Counted from the first letter of the stretch, positions 1 through 8,690 are shown. The stretch: DNA of 64,000 nucleotides from Streptomyces sp. 1-11 (GCF_007176755.1 NZ_BJTV01000014.1:1-64000); one strand, 5' to 3'. The notes: generated by a model from the letters alone, not told the origin. Translations and numbers: made by a program.

Positions 1-2705
1 GCGACGCCGAGAGGCTCCGCCTCGGGCGGCAGGCGCAGTTCGGCCAGGACTTGGGGGCGTCCGTCGGGGTCGGTGCCGGTGCGCAGCCCGGTCACGGAAC
101 GCTGGGAGGGGCCGTAGACCATGCCCATGCGGTCGTACAGGCCGTACAGGTCCTCGGCCGGGTGGAAGGTGCCGGCGCAGTCCGCGCGCAGCCGGTCGAG
201 GAGCGGCGTCCGCCCGGCGCCGGTGCCGTCCGGGCCGAGGGCCGCGCGACCCTGGCCGCAGAGCGTGGTCTCGCCGTGGTCGCCGACGCTCTCGATCTCG
301 TAGGCGCAGCCGCCCGCCGCGGAGGTCCGCACGCGGACCCGCATGGTCAGGCCGCCGGGGCCGCAGACGGCGGGCCGCAGCCACACCACGTCCGTCAGCC
401 GGACGGCGGCCGCGTCGTGCTGTCCCAGCGCGCGGGCGACCGCGACGCGCGCCATCTCCAGATGGGCGACGCCGGGCAGGATCCGGTCGCCGTGCACCCG
501 GTGGTCCCGCAGGAACGGTTCGTCGCCGCTGAAGCGGGTCTCGTACGTCGTGGTGTCCCCGGCGTCCGCACCGACGCTGCCGTGGAGGAGCGCGTGCGGC
601 GCCGAAGCCGCCTCGGGCGGGGTGCGGTGCTCGCCGGCCAGGTGCGCCGCGAGGGCGTTCAGGGTGCGGTGCTCGCGCAGGGCCCCCGGGGCGAGGGCCA
701 GTCCCAGTCGCGCGCCGACCCGGTCGGCCAGGCGGGCGAGCCCGGTGACGTCCAGCCCGAACTCGGCCAGCTCGGCGTCGGCGTGCACGTCGGCGGCGTC
801 GACGCCGAGGAGGGCGGCCACTTCGCCGGTGAGGGCGGCACGAACACCGTCGAGCGCGTCGGGGCCCGCGGCGCCGCCGGACGCCACGACACCGGTGACC
901 GGGGCGGACGGCAGCCCGTGACCGGCCGGTGCGACCGACCGGGCGGGGGTGGGTGCCTCTGGCGCCGGGGCCGGCGCAGCGGGAGCCGCGGCGAAGGGGG
1001 TGGCCGTGCCGGGCGCCGCGAGAACGGAAGCGGCGGGGGCCGGCGCCTCAGGAATGGAAGCGGCCGTGACGGGCACCGCCGGGACGGAAGCGGCAGCCGC
1101 CGCGGGCACCGCCGGAACGGAGGCCGCCGGGGGCACGACCGGAACGGAGACCCCCGCCGGCACCGCCGGAACGGAGGCCGCCGCGGGTGCCGGCATGGCG
1201 GCCGCGGGCGTCACCGGCGCGGCCACGGCGGGCGCCGACGGCGCGGTCCAGGCGGCCGGGGCGCCCGCGGGGACCTGGGTCTCCAGCCACTGCGCCAGCT
1301 CCGCGATCGTCCGGTACTCGAACATCACCGTCGGCGACAACTCCACCGACAGCCGCTCCTCCAACTCCGCCACCAACGACAGCAGATCCGCCGAAGCCAA
1401 CCCCAACTCGTAATAACCCGAACCCACATCGACCCCGTCGGCGGCCACCCCCAACCGCGCCGCCACCGCACCCCGCACCACATCAACCACACCCACACCA
1501 CCACCCGGCGAGCCGACCGACGGCACGACCGGGGCCGGGACCACCGCCGATGCGGGGGCGCCCGCCGGGACCTGGGTCTCCAGCCACTGCGCCAGCTCCG
1601 CGATCGTCCGGTACTCGAACATCACCGTCGGCGACAACTCCACCGACAGCCGCTCCTCCAACTCCGCCACCAACGACAGCAGATCCGCCGAAGCCAACCC
1701 CAACTCGTAATAACCCGAACCCACATCCACCCCGTCGGCGGCCACCCCCAACCGCGCCGCCACCGCACCCCGCACCACATCAACCACACCCACACCACCA
1801 CCCGGCGAGCCGGCCGACGGCACAGCCGGGGCCGGTGCCACCGCCGGGGCGGGGGCGTCCCCGCGCACGTCGAGGGAGGCCGCGGCATGGATCCGCTTGG
1901 CGACGAACCGGCCGACCTCGGCCACCTTGGCGCCGCCGGCGTCGTAGAACTCCACGACCATCCGGATCAGTTCCTCGTCCCGGCGCACCGAGTCGGCGGG
2001 GACGCGGACGTAGCAGCGGCCGCCGAGCGGTCCGGCGGCGCGGAACCGCTCGAACATCAGCGGCAGGTACAGGCCGGGGCCGTCGTTGTCGCCGTGCAGC
2101 ATGCCGAGGGCGACGCCGCCGCCCAGCAGACCGGCCTCGAAGAGCGCGGGGTGGAAGAGGAACCCGGCGGCGGAACCCTGGTGCTCCGGGGCGAGTTCGA
2201 CCTCGGCGACCCAGTCGCCGGTGCGGTGGTGAACCACTCCCCCGAGCTTCATCAGGCCCGAGTGGTGCAGGTCGTACTCACGGCACCAGGTGTAGATCTC
2301 GTCGAGCGTGGTGCGCCGGGTGGCGCCCTCGACGGGCAGCGCCAGCCGTTCGCCGAAGGCGACGCGGGGCCGGCGGCGCACGTTCGCGACGGCGTGCAGG
2401 ACCTCGGCGGTGTCCTCCGGGCGGCGGCTGCGCACCTCGACCCGCCAGCCGCCGTTCGCCCCGGGCCGTCCCGCCACCGTGGTCAGCACCCGTTCCCCGG
2501 GCCCGGCGACCAGCGGGGCGAGGATGGCGAGATCGCGCAGCTCCACTTCCGGCATGGGGTGCCCCTGCCGGGCCAGGACCTGCAGGACCAGATCCACGTA
2601 GCCGACGCCGGGCAGCAGGCTGCGGCCGTACACGACGTGCCCGTGCAGCAGCGGGTTGTCGGCGGTGACGGTGAGGGTCTCGGTGAAGGTGGTCGTCTCG
2701 ATCAT
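1..2705 (-). CDS. Polyketide synthase, DH-ACP-ACP-ACP-DH portion (3' truncated by window edge)
   Basis: This is a multidomain type I polyketide synthase whose C-terminal part lies outside the window. It starts with ATG at 2703-2705 and stays open to base 1 (about 902 residues visible). Residues 1-280 form a hot-dog dehydratase with the HxxxGxxxxPG signature at His23-Gly33. In its second motif (HPALFEA) a Glu sits where the catalytic Asp is usual. Two almost identical ACPs follow (about residues 300-367 and 398-466), each with a Ser in the context LGLAS. A long Ala/Pro linker comes next, then a third ACP-like domain (about 615-690) with Val in place of the carrier Ser. A second dehydratase begins near residue 705 with the same His signature. 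No ketosynthase or acyltransferase is visible. A protein starting with DH and carrying tandem ACPs resembles trans-AT systems, but that assignment is inference. The PPTase just upstream could activate its ACPs. Confidence 0.85.
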   Translation of the reverse strand, partial: MIETTTFTETLTVTADNPLLHGHVVYGRSLLPGVGYVDLVLQVLARQGHPMPEVELRDLAILAPLVAGPGERVLTTVAGRPGANGGWRVEVRSRRPEDTAEVLHAVANVRRRPRVAFGERLALPVEGATRRTTLDEIYTWCREYDLHHSGLMKLGGVVHHRTGDWVAEVELAPEHQGSAAGFLFHPALFEAGLLGGGVALGMLHGDNDGPGLYLPLMFERFRAAGPLGGRCYVRVPADSVRRDEELIRMVVEFYDAGGAKVAEVGRFVAKRIHAAASLDVRGDAPAPAVAPAPAVPSAGSPGGGVGVVDVVRGAVAARLGVAADGVDVGSGYYELGLASADLLSLVAELEERLSVELSPTVMFEYRTIAELAQWLETQVPAGAPASAVVPAPVVPSVGSPGGGVGVVDVVRGAVAARLGVAADGVDVGSGYYELGLASADLLSLVAELEERLSVELSPTVMFEYRTIAELAQWLETQVPAGAPAAWTAPSAPAVAAPVTPAAAMPAPAAASVPAVPAGVSVPVVPPAASVPAVPAAAAASVPAVPVTAASIPEAPAPAASVLAAPGTATPFAAAPAAPAPAPEAPTPARSVAPAGHGLPSAPVTGVVASGGAAGPDALDGVRAALTGEVAALLGVDAADVHADAELAEFGLDVTGLARLADRVGARLGLALAPGALREHRTLNALAAHLAGEHRTPPEAASAPHALLHGSVGADAGDTTTYETRFSGDEPFLRDHRVHGDRILPGVAHLEMARVAVARALGQHDAAAVRLTDVVWLRPAVCGPGGLTMRVRVRTSAAGGCAYEIESVGDHGETTLCGQGRAALGPDGTGAGRTPLLDRLRADCAGTFHPAEDLYGLYDRMGMVYGPSQRSVTGLRTGTDPDGRPQVLAELRLPPEAEPLGV
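950..1250. repeat. Low-complexity Ala/Pro/Val linker repeats
   Basis: Short imperfect repeats coding for alternating Val-Pro-Ala stretches form a flexible linker between the second and third ACP of the polyketide synthase. They are part of the coding sequence and not an independent element. Confidence 0.7.
1261..1853. repeat. Tandem 297-bp direct repeat encoding twin ACPs
   Basis: Two copies with a 297-bp period (from 1261 and from 1558) encode the first two ACP domains of the polyketide synthase. Over about 245 bp the copies differ at only two positions by eye, for example 1431 versus 1728. They then diverge in the linker. Such identity at synonymous sites points to recent duplication or ongoing gene conversion. 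Confidence 0.9.
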
Positions 2706-2888
2706 CGGTGTCCGTCCAGAAGGAGCGTCAGGCCGGCGGGGCGGCCCGGCGGGGCCCCGCCGTCGCGGGGCGACCGGAGTGGGCACGAGCAGGGGTGTCC
2801 GAGTGCCGTCGCCGGCAGACCGGGGTGCGGCCGGAGGCGTGCCGGGACACGTGGTCCCGGTGCCCTCCCGGCATCCGTGCCGGTGCGC

Positions 2889-3542
2889 TCAGCACAGGGC
2901 GACGGCGGTCAGCAGCAGCCCGTCGCGGCGCAGCCACCGCCCCGTCACCCGGGGGACGGCCCGGCCGCCGGCCACCGGCGGGGGCACCAGGAACCGTGCG
3001 CCGAACCGGCCGCCGGCCGCGATGTCCACCCGTACCGCGTCGAATCCGAGCATGCGCCGGGCGAGCGGGGAGGAGACCTTGTACACGGCCTCCTTGCAGC
3101 TGAACAGCAACCGGTCCCAGGCCGGAGCGGACCGCCGCGCGCCGAGCCGGTCGATCATCGCCCGCTCCTCGGGCAGTCCGATCATCTCCAGAACGCCTTC
3201 CGGCAGTGGCTCGTCCCGTTCGGCGTCGATGCCCACGGAGTGCACGCGGCTGGCCCGGGCGACGGCCGCGGCGCGGTATCCGGCGCAGTGCGTCATGCTG
3301 CCCACGACTCCGGCCGGCCAGCGCGGAGCGCGCTGTGTTCCGGGCGGCAGGGGAAAAGGCGGGATGCCGAGGTCACCGAGGGCGGCGCGGGCACAGTGCC
3401 GCACCGTGGTGAATTCACGGCGCCGGGCCGGAACGGCCCCCATCACGGCCGCCCGCTCCTCATTGAAGAGGTGATTTCCCCGGTCGTCGTCCTCGAACGC
3501 TTCCGCGGAAGCCACTTCCCGCGGAAGTATCTCCTCGATCAC
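2889..3542 (-). CDS. Sfp/EntD-type 4'-phosphopantetheinyl transferase
   Basis: The enzyme transfers the phosphopantetheine arm of CoA to the carrier serine of ACP or PCP domains. The magnesium-binding motif is VGIDAE (Asp106, Glu108 counted from the chosen start). The second signature is FSCKEAVYK (Glu151, Lys155), and the conserved TTVRHCAR and GSMTHC segments are also present. A longer in-frame start exists at 3593. The GTG at 3540-3542 is preferred because it follows a GGGGGAG ribosome-binding site and gives the family-typical N-terminus VIEEILP. The 217-residue length is normal. The gene lies between the proline hydroxylase and the polyketide synthase on the same strand, so it is the likely activator of those ACPs. 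The family call is firm; the partner is inferred. Confidence 0.93.
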   Translation of the reverse strand: MIEEILPREVASAEAFEDDDRGNHLFNEERAAVMGAVPARRREFTTVRHCARAALGDLGIPPFPLPPGTQRAPRWPAGVVGSMTHCAGYRAAAVARASRVHSVGIDAERDEPLPEGVLEMIGLPEERAMIDRLGARRSAPAWDRLLFSCKEAVYKVSSPLARRMLGFDAVRVDIAAGGRFGARFLVPPPVAGGRAVPRVTGRWLRRDGLLLTAVALC

Positions 3543-3594
3543 TTTCTCCCCCAGTTTTTCTGCCCACCCGGCACATCGCGCCCGAGCCCTCACG

Positions 3595-4467
3595 TCACCA
3601 GGTGGTCAGCGAGAACCGCTCTCCCAGATCGCGGGCGCCGATCGCGAAATCCCTGATCCGCTCGGCCTTCTCGACCATCTTGCCGTCGCCGGCCTTCTTC
3701 GAGATGTCGATGAGCCATTCGTAAGTCTCGCTGGGGTGCACGTCGTAGGTGAAGTGAACTTTGGCGAGCAGAAAGAGAATGTCCCGGAAATTCTCCCGCT
3801 CGATGACGTCGGCGAGCGAGCGGATCCGTTCCGCGCGTTCCGCGGTGAACGGCTTGCGGTCCGGGAGTTCGGGGGTCGCGCCGGGGGCGTAGACGGAGGC
3901 GTCGGCGAACACCTCCTTCTCGTCGAAGGAGCCGTTGAAGGCGAGGTCGACGCAGAGGGCCTGCCGGCTGATGTCGGAGAAGTTGACGGCGGAGTGGACG
4001 GCCGCGGCGTCCAGGAACCAGATCTCGCCGGGCCGCATGTGGATCACGGTGTCGTCGTCCGAGTGGAAGGCCAGCGGGCTGTCCTCCAGGACCATGAAGG
4101 TGCGGAAGTACAGGTCGAGCTCCCGGTCGAGCTCGACGAAGTCGCGGTGCGGGATGACGACCGCGTTCTTCAGGTTGCGGGTGCGGGCCATCTGCACCCG
4201 CTGCTGGTCGTAGACCGTGGTGATGATCTCGTCGAGGTACGGGACCTGCTCCGCGTGCCGGGTGGGCCGGACGGCCGCGCCATCGAGGTCCCGGTAGAGC
4301 AGGTCCTCGCTGCCGCCGCTGGCGTTGTACAACGGGATGTTCTTCCAGAACCCGTTGCTGAACTCGTCGTACTCCTCCTCCACAGTGGGGACCGCGGCGA
4401 GGTAGTCGAGGTCCTTTCTCAGCCGCTCCTGATCGAGTTCGATGCGGCCGAGTATGTGGGAGCGCAT
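3595..4467 (-). CDS. L-proline cis-3-hydroxylase (2-oxoglutarate/Fe(II) dioxygenase)
   Basis: The 290-residue product matches, along its whole length as far as I recall, the Streptomyces type I proline cis-3-hydroxylase. That enzyme converts free L-proline to cis-3-hydroxyproline using 2-oxoglutarate, oxygen and ferrous iron. The iron ligands are visible as His107 and Asp109 (PHRDFVE) and His158 (AVHSAVNF). Arg168 (SRQA) fits the 2-oxoglutarate-binding arginine. The ATG at 4465-4467 follows a GGAGG site and gives the family N-terminus MRSHILG. The gene is co-directional with the PPTase and polyketide synthase and probably leads that transcript. It suggests that the cluster product contains 3-hydroxyproline, so an NRPS partner may lie beyond the left edge (inference). 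Confidence 0.93.
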   Translation of the reverse strand: MRSHILGRIELDQERLRKDLDYLAAVPTVEEEYDEFSNGFWKNIPLYNASGGSEDLLYRDLDGAAVRPTRHAEQVPYLDEIITTVYDQQRVQMARTRNLKNAVVIPHRDFVELDRELDLYFRTFMVLEDSPLAFHSDDDTVIHMRPGEIWFLDAAAVHSAVNFSDISRQALCVDLAFNGSFDEKEVFADASVYAPGATPELPDRKPFTAERAERIRSLADVIERENFRDILFLLAKVHFTYDVHPSETYEWLIDISKKAGDGKMVEKAERIRDFAIGARDLGERFSLTTW

Positions 4468-5111
4468 GCGTCGTCCTCCGTCGTGGCAAGGTAACCGTGC
4501 GGACCGGCTCAAGCGTGCTGGGGCAGGGGAAATGACGAATCCATCCGCTTCCGATGAACGGGCAGGCGGAAGCAGACACCCTGGCTTTCCTGCTCGGCAA
4601 CCAACGCCAGGTGTCAGAAGTTGAATGGTGAGTTAATACGGCGCGATGACGCGCCTCGCCTAAGTCGCTCTTGCGCCCACGAAATCCCCCGTTTGCCCCT
4701 GCCATCACGGTCGATTCACTCAGGAGAGGATCGGAACCGTGATCGAATTGAGTTCGAGCTTAGAGCAGCCGCTTCTGAGCCGTCAACCGTTCCTTGACCA
4801 GCAAAGAAGCGTCCGACCGCCCCCTCTACAACACGGAAAGAAGTCGCCGTCGAATTCACGCCATCACGCGCACGACCGGCGGCCGCACGCTCCGGCCCCC
4901 GGCGGGAGCTGGACCACCGCCCCCGGCACCCCGACGACCAGCCGGCTCGGCACCGGCGCGGTGTCCGGTACTCGACCGCCTCCACCGGCCGGACCACCGT
5001 CCACCTGCACCGGACCACCGTCCACCTGCGCCGGGCGCCCGCCGGCGGGAACCGGACCACGCCTCCGGCACCGGCACGGAACCCGCCTGCGCGGGCCGGA
5101 CGGAGAGGACC
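4468..5111. other. Non-coding region upstream of the hydroxylase operon
   Basis: No convincing gene is seen here; open frames on both strands encode unstructured Arg/Pro-rich peptides. A small hairpin (GGCGCG, loop ATGA, CGCGCC) lies at 4640-4655. Two copies of a 21-bp unit containing CCACCGTCCACCTG lie near 4988-5029. The promoter of the leftward biosynthetic transcript must lie in this stretch. Confidence 0.5.
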
Positions 5112-5291
5112 ATGGCCCCCGGTACCGTCACCACCTGCCAGGCGACGGTCGGCGACGGCAACGGTGTACGGGCCAACGACAATGGCGCGAATTATCAGTC
5201 GGCCAGGGGCGGTTCACGGGCCGGGGACCGCACCGTCACGGCGATCCCCCCCGACCCCTGCGCGGCCGCCGAACCCGGCACGGCCACCTGA
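5112..5291 (+). CDS. Possible small protein, 59 aa (unrecognised)
   Basis: A short frame starts at an ATG preceded by GGAGAGGACC, a plausible ribosome-binding site. It has mostly G or C at third codon positions. The product has two Cys residues (TTCQATVG and DPCAAA), no membrane segment and no family I recognise. It stands alone between the biosynthetic operon and the MarR gene on the opposite strand to the former. It may be real, or it may be chance in high-GC DNA. Confidence 0.3.
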   Translation: MAPGTVTTCQATVGDGNGVRANDNGANYQSARGGSRAGDRTVTAIPPDPCAAAEPGTAT

Positions 5292-5510
5292 GTGGACGGC
5301 TGCGCGCCGGTCGCGCCCGGCAAGATGGGGTACGGACGACCCTTACCTTGAGTAGCCACCGCCCCGGCGGCGCCGTGGACGCGCTGCACTGCCGGTGTCC
5401 GCCCGGCCGGGAAGGCCGGGTGAACACCGGTTGCGAAGCGGTTCCCCGGGTACAGCGATGGAATATGGGTTGTCCCCACACCACCCGTACCTTACTGAAA
5501 GTGATGTGTC
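5292..5510. other. Intergenic region upstream of the first marR gene
   Basis: No gene is seen here. The stretch is somewhat richer in A/T near 5455-5505, just ahead of the MarR start, and presumably holds its promoter. No clear operator palindrome was identified. Confidence 0.4.
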
Positions 5511-6011
5511 GTGACTCTTCCCGGCGGCGACGGCGACCGCGTCAGGGGCTCGGGTGACGATCCGAGCGCCGACGCGCGGGGGATCGCCGATGCCGTGGAG
5601 CGTCTGGCGGAACTGTGGTCCGTCGCCGCCCAGGAGGCTGCCGTACGGCTGTCCGCGCACCAGTTGCGGGCGCTCAGAGCGCTGGAGACGGCGCCTGAGG
5701 TGAATCTCACCGGCCTGGCGGACCGGCTGGACATAGGGCTGCCCACCGCCAGCCGGCTCTGCGACCGGCTGGAGGCGGCCGGTCTGCTGGAGCGCGAACT
5801 GCACCCGCACCGGCGCCGCGAGGTGCAGCTCAGGCTCACCGTGCAGGGGCGGCGGGTGCTGTGGGAGGTGGCCCGCCGGCGCACCGAGGCCCTGGCCCGC
5901 GTACTGGCCGCCATGGCGCCCGCGGAGCGGTCGCTGCTGGTCCGCGGTATGCGGGCGTTCCTCTCCACCCGGGCCGACCGGTCCCCCGGGCCGCCGCCGC
6001 AGGGGCCGTAG
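5511..6011 (+). CDS. MarR-family transcriptional regulator
   Basis: This is a winged-helix DNA-binding protein of 166 residues. The recognition-helix region reads LADRLDIGLPTASRLCDRLEAAGLLER and is followed by a basic wing (HRRREVQLRLT). It ends 2 bp before the stop of the convergent PP2C phosphatase gene, so the two transcripts meet tail to tail. It is a clear paralogue of the MarR protein at 12311-12790 (shared SRLCDRL and AAG segments), and both sit next to closely related phosphatase genes. The start gives an 8-residue Gly/Asp-rich leader before the helical core. The ligand is unknown. Confidence 0.85.
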   Translation: MTLPGGDGDRVRGSGDDPSADARGIADAVERLAELWSVAAQEAAVRLSAHQLRALRALETAPEVNLTGLADRLDIGLPTASRLCDRLEAAGLLERELHPHRRREVQLRLTVQGRRVLWEVARRRTEALARVLAAMAPAERSLLVRGMRAFLSTRADRSPGPPPQGP

Positions 6012-6013
6012 CG

Positions 6014-7213
6014 TCAGCGGCCGGTCCGCGCCTCGCCGGCCGGGCGTCCCCGCCAGTCGAGGCAGACGACGGCGGCGTCAGCGAGCAGACCCTCGCCGCC
6101 CACGTGCTCGATCAGTCCGGCGACGACCGACCGTGCCGCCTCATGGGGCTGGGTCTGCCGGGTCGCGCCCAGGATCTGGCGCAGCACGGTCTCCCCGAAC
6201 AGCTCTCCGTCGGCCGACCGGGTGCGGTGCACGCCGCTGCTGATGACGACCAGGCGGTCGCCGGGCTCGACCTGGAAGGTCTGCTCCTCGTAGTTGGTCT
6301 CCTCGAACATCCCGAGCGGGAGCTGGGCCTCCAGCTCGACGCGCTCGACGGTGGTCCCGCGCTGGCGGTAGAGCTGGGGGGACCCGGCGTCCACGGCGCG
6401 GACCGTGCCGGTGTCGAGGTCGAACCGCAGCAGCAGGGTGGAGGCGTACGACTTGCCCCCGTACTGGGAGTACAGGGCCTGGTCGGCGAGGCAGGCCTGG
6501 TCCGCGAGACCGATGCCGGCGCGGCGGGCGTTGCGCAGCGCGCCCACCGCGAGGCCGGTGAGCAGGGAGGCCTCGATGCCCTGGCCCATGCCGTCGGTGA
6601 CGGTGAGCGTGAGGTGGTCGGCGCTGGTTGACCAGTCGAAGTTGTCGCCGCCGATGGCGTAGGCCGGTTCCAGGTGGGCGCCGATGACGTACTCGTCGCG
6701 GGCGCAGCCGCGGCCCGGCAGGAGCTGCCACTGCATCTCGGCGGCGAGGGTGAGCCGGCGGGTCCGGCGTGCCTGGAGGTACAGGTCGGTGTCCCGGCCC
6801 GCCGTGGCGACCTCGTGGCCGAGGCCGGTGGCGAAGTCGCAGAGCCGCAGCACCGTGCCGGGGTCGGCGCCGGAGCCGGGGACCCGGACGGAGAGCACGC
6901 CGAGGCGGTCGCCGCGCACGGTGATGGGCAGGTGGACCAGTTGCGTGGCGGGGTCGGCGGTGATCTCCACCACCGGGTTCTGGCTGGTGAAGGCGGTGCC
7001 GGCCGGGCCGTCGTGGGCGGAGACCGGTTCGCCCGTGTGCGGCAGGTGGGTGACGGGCTGAAGGACGCTCAGGCCGTAGTCGGCGAGCAGGAGCGTCATG
7101 TCGAGGGCGCCGAAGCGCTCGGCCAGCAGCCGGCCGGCGGTGGCCACCAGGGCGTGCGGCGGGGCCGCGCGCAGTAGGGCTTCCGCGGACGGGACCGGTT
7201 CGGCGGTGTTCAC
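6014..7213 (-). CDS. PP2C/SpoIIE-like phosphatase with degenerate active site
   Basis: The 399-residue protein has an N-terminal GAF-like sensor region (about 1-160) and a C-terminal SpoIIE/RsbU-type PP2C domain. The first motifs are present (GGDNFDW, VTDGMGQGIEAS). The usual SDG is SSG (VVISSGVHR), and the terminal DD pair reads AD (LLADAAVV). Two metal-coordinating acids are therefore missing. Its paralogue at 11010-12188 keeps both (VSDGVYA, PDDDALV). The protein may be an inactive phosphatase acting as a binding partner; that is inference. The GTG start at 7211-7213 follows GGAGACGCC. It is downstream of, and co-directional with, the stressosome operon. Confidence 0.85.
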   Translation of the reverse strand: MNTAEPVPSAEALLRAAPPHALVATAGRLLAERFGALDMTLLLADYGLSVLQPVTHLPHTGEPVSAHDGPAGTAFTSQNPVVEITADPATQLVHLPITVRGDRLGVLSVRVPGSGADPGTVLRLCDFATGLGHEVATAGRDTDLYLQARRTRRLTLAAEMQWQLLPGRGCARDEYVIGAHLEPAYAIGGDNFDWSTSADHLTLTVTDGMGQGIEASLLTGLAVGALRNARRAGIGLADQACLADQALYSQYGGKSYASTLLLRFDLDTGTVRAVDAGSPQLYRQRGTTVERVELEAQLPLGMFEETNYEEQTFQVEPGDRLVVISSGVHRTRSADGELFGETVLRQILGATRQTQPHEAARSVVAGLIEHVGGEGLLADAAVVCLDWRGRPAGEARTGR

Positions 7214-7250
7214 GGCGTCTCCATCCTCTTCCCCAGGACGTCCACGCTAT

Positions 7251-7264
7251 CGCCCCGCGGGGCG
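7251..7264. terminator. Short GC palindrome between two phosphatase genes
   Basis: CGCCCCGCGGGGCG is a perfect 14-bp palindrome between the stop of one leftward phosphatase gene (7278) and the start of the next (7213). It could attenuate read-through. There is no U-tract, so this is tentative. Confidence 0.35.
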
Positions 7265-7277
7265 GTACGGCCCCCGG

Positions 7278-8690
7278 TCAGGCGGGAGAGGTACGGCACA
7301 GCAGGATGCAGACGTCGTCGTCGCGTTCGCACTCGTGCACGAGGGGCTTGAGCAGCGACTCGGCGCACCCGTCCAGGTCCGCGAGGGCGGACTCGTCCAG
7401 TGCGGCCAGGGTCCGGCCGAGCAGTCCGATGCCCGGGTCGATGCCCCGGCCCCGCCGCTCCACCAGGCCGTCGGTGTACAGGACGAGCGTCGAGCCGGCC
7501 GGCAGCGGCGCGGTGTGGTCCTCGTACTCGAACGGTACGGGCACTCCCAGCATGACGCCGGGCCTGGCGTCCAGCACGCGCACGGCGCCGCCGGGAGCGC
7601 GGACCAGGGCCGGCGGGTGTCCCGCGGCGGCCCACACGACGTGGGGATCGCCGGGCCGGAACCGGACGACCACGGCGGTCGCGTACAGGTTCGGCTGCTG
7701 GTGGCACAGCATGCGGTGCAGGCGGGTCAGGATACGGGCGGGGCTGTCGTCCTCCAGGGCGTAGGCCCGCAGGGCGGTGCGGAGCTGGCCCATGATGACG
7801 GCGGCGCGCAGCCCGTGTCCGGTGACGTCCCCGACCACGGCCAGCAGGCTGCCGTCGGGGTGCGGGAAGGCGTCGTACCAGTCGCCGCCGATGTTCAGTC
7901 CCCGGGTGGCGGGGAGGTAGCGGGCCGCCAGCTGCAGCCCCTCGGTGGCGGGCAGTTCGGTGAGCTGGGCGCGTTGCAGGGCCTCGGCGGTGTCCCGGTG
8001 CTGTTCGTAACGGCGGGCGTTGTCCAGGGCGATGGCGGTGCGGCGGGCCAGTTCGACCAGCATCAGGCTGGTGTGCGCGTCGAAGCGGTCGCCGGGCGCG
8101 GTGAGGGTGAGCACGCCCGAGGTGTGGCGCACGGTGAGGGGGATGCTCAACAGCGGCCGGTCCGGGGACAGCGCGGAGGGCGGCAGGTCGTCGACGCCGG
8201 GCAGGCCCCCGGGGTGCGGTCCGGCGTGCTGGGGACGGTCGTGCCGGGCGGCCGCGACCGCCGCCGCGGAGTGCGCCTCGCTCCGGCCCGCCGGCTGGTC
8301 GAAGAGCCATACCTCGACCTGGCTCGCGTACTCGGGGACGAGCAGCTCGGGCAGGCACCGCAGTATGTCCTCCTGGTCCAGGGAGGCGGTCACGGCCGCG
8401 CTGGCGTCGGCGAGGAAGGTGAACAGCCGCCGTGCCTTCTCCGCCTCGTCGCGGGCGGCCCGTTCCGCGTCGAGCAGCGCCCGCTGGGTTCGCGCGGCGG
8501 CGTCCAGTTCGGCGTGCAGGGCCAGCACGCCCTGGTTGGTCTGGTGCAGTTCCTCGCGGTGCAGGCGGAGCTGGCGCTCCGTCTCGTCCAGCCGGCGCAG
8601 GGCCTCCGCGGTCCGCGCGTCCGCCGCCAGGAGGGCTTCCGTCTGCCGGCCGTCGTCCGGTTCGGCCGGCCGGGCGTCCCGCGCGGTCAC
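7278..8690 (-). CDS. PP2C/SpoIIE serine phosphatase with coiled coil and GAF domain (RsbU/RsbP-like)
   Basis: This is a 470-residue protein phosphatase of the partner-switching type, which normally dephosphorylates an anti-sigma-factor antagonist. A long Glu/Arg/Leu-rich coiled coil (about residues 10-100) precedes a GAF-like domain (about 105-250) and a complete PP2C domain. Metal motifs are intact: GGDWYDAF, GDVTGHG, YTDGL and the terminal DDVCIL. The GTG start at 8688-8690 overlaps the stop of the preceding gene by 4 bp (GTGA), so translation is probably coupled. It is the last of five tightly overlapping genes that begin with rsbR, which makes it the likely output phosphatase of this stressosome. 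Confidence 0.9.
   Translation of the reverse strand: MTARDARPAEPDDGRQTEALLAADARTAEALRRLDETERQLRLHREELHQTNQGVLALHAELDAAARTQRALLDAERAARDEAEKARRLFTFLADASAAVTASLDQEDILRCLPELLVPEYASQVEVWLFDQPAGRSEAHSAAAVAAARHDRPQHAGPHPGGLPGVDDLPPSALSPDRPLLSIPLTVRHTSGVLTLTAPGDRFDAHTSLMLVELARRTAIALDNARRYEQHRDTAEALQRAQLTELPATEGLQLAARYLPATRGLNIGGDWYDAFPHPDGSLLAVVGDVTGHGLRAAVIMGQLRTALRAYALEDDSPARILTRLHRMLCHQQPNLYATAVVVRFRPGDPHVVWAAAGHPPALVRAPGGAVRVLDARPGVMLGVPVPFEYEDHTAPLPAGSTLVLYTDGLVERRGRGIDPGIGLLGRTLAALDESALADLDGCAESLLKPLVHECERDDDVCILLCRTSPA

Noticed and set aside
950..1250. Possible minisatellite or CRISPR-like repeats
   Set aside because: The units are degenerate, in frame and encode the Ala/Pro linker of the synthase; there are no unique spacers.
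51..3656. A 1201-codon open frame on the plus strand
   Set aside because: It is antisense to the polyketide synthase and PPTase genes, which show clear domain motifs; its product is Arg/Gly/His-rich and structureless.
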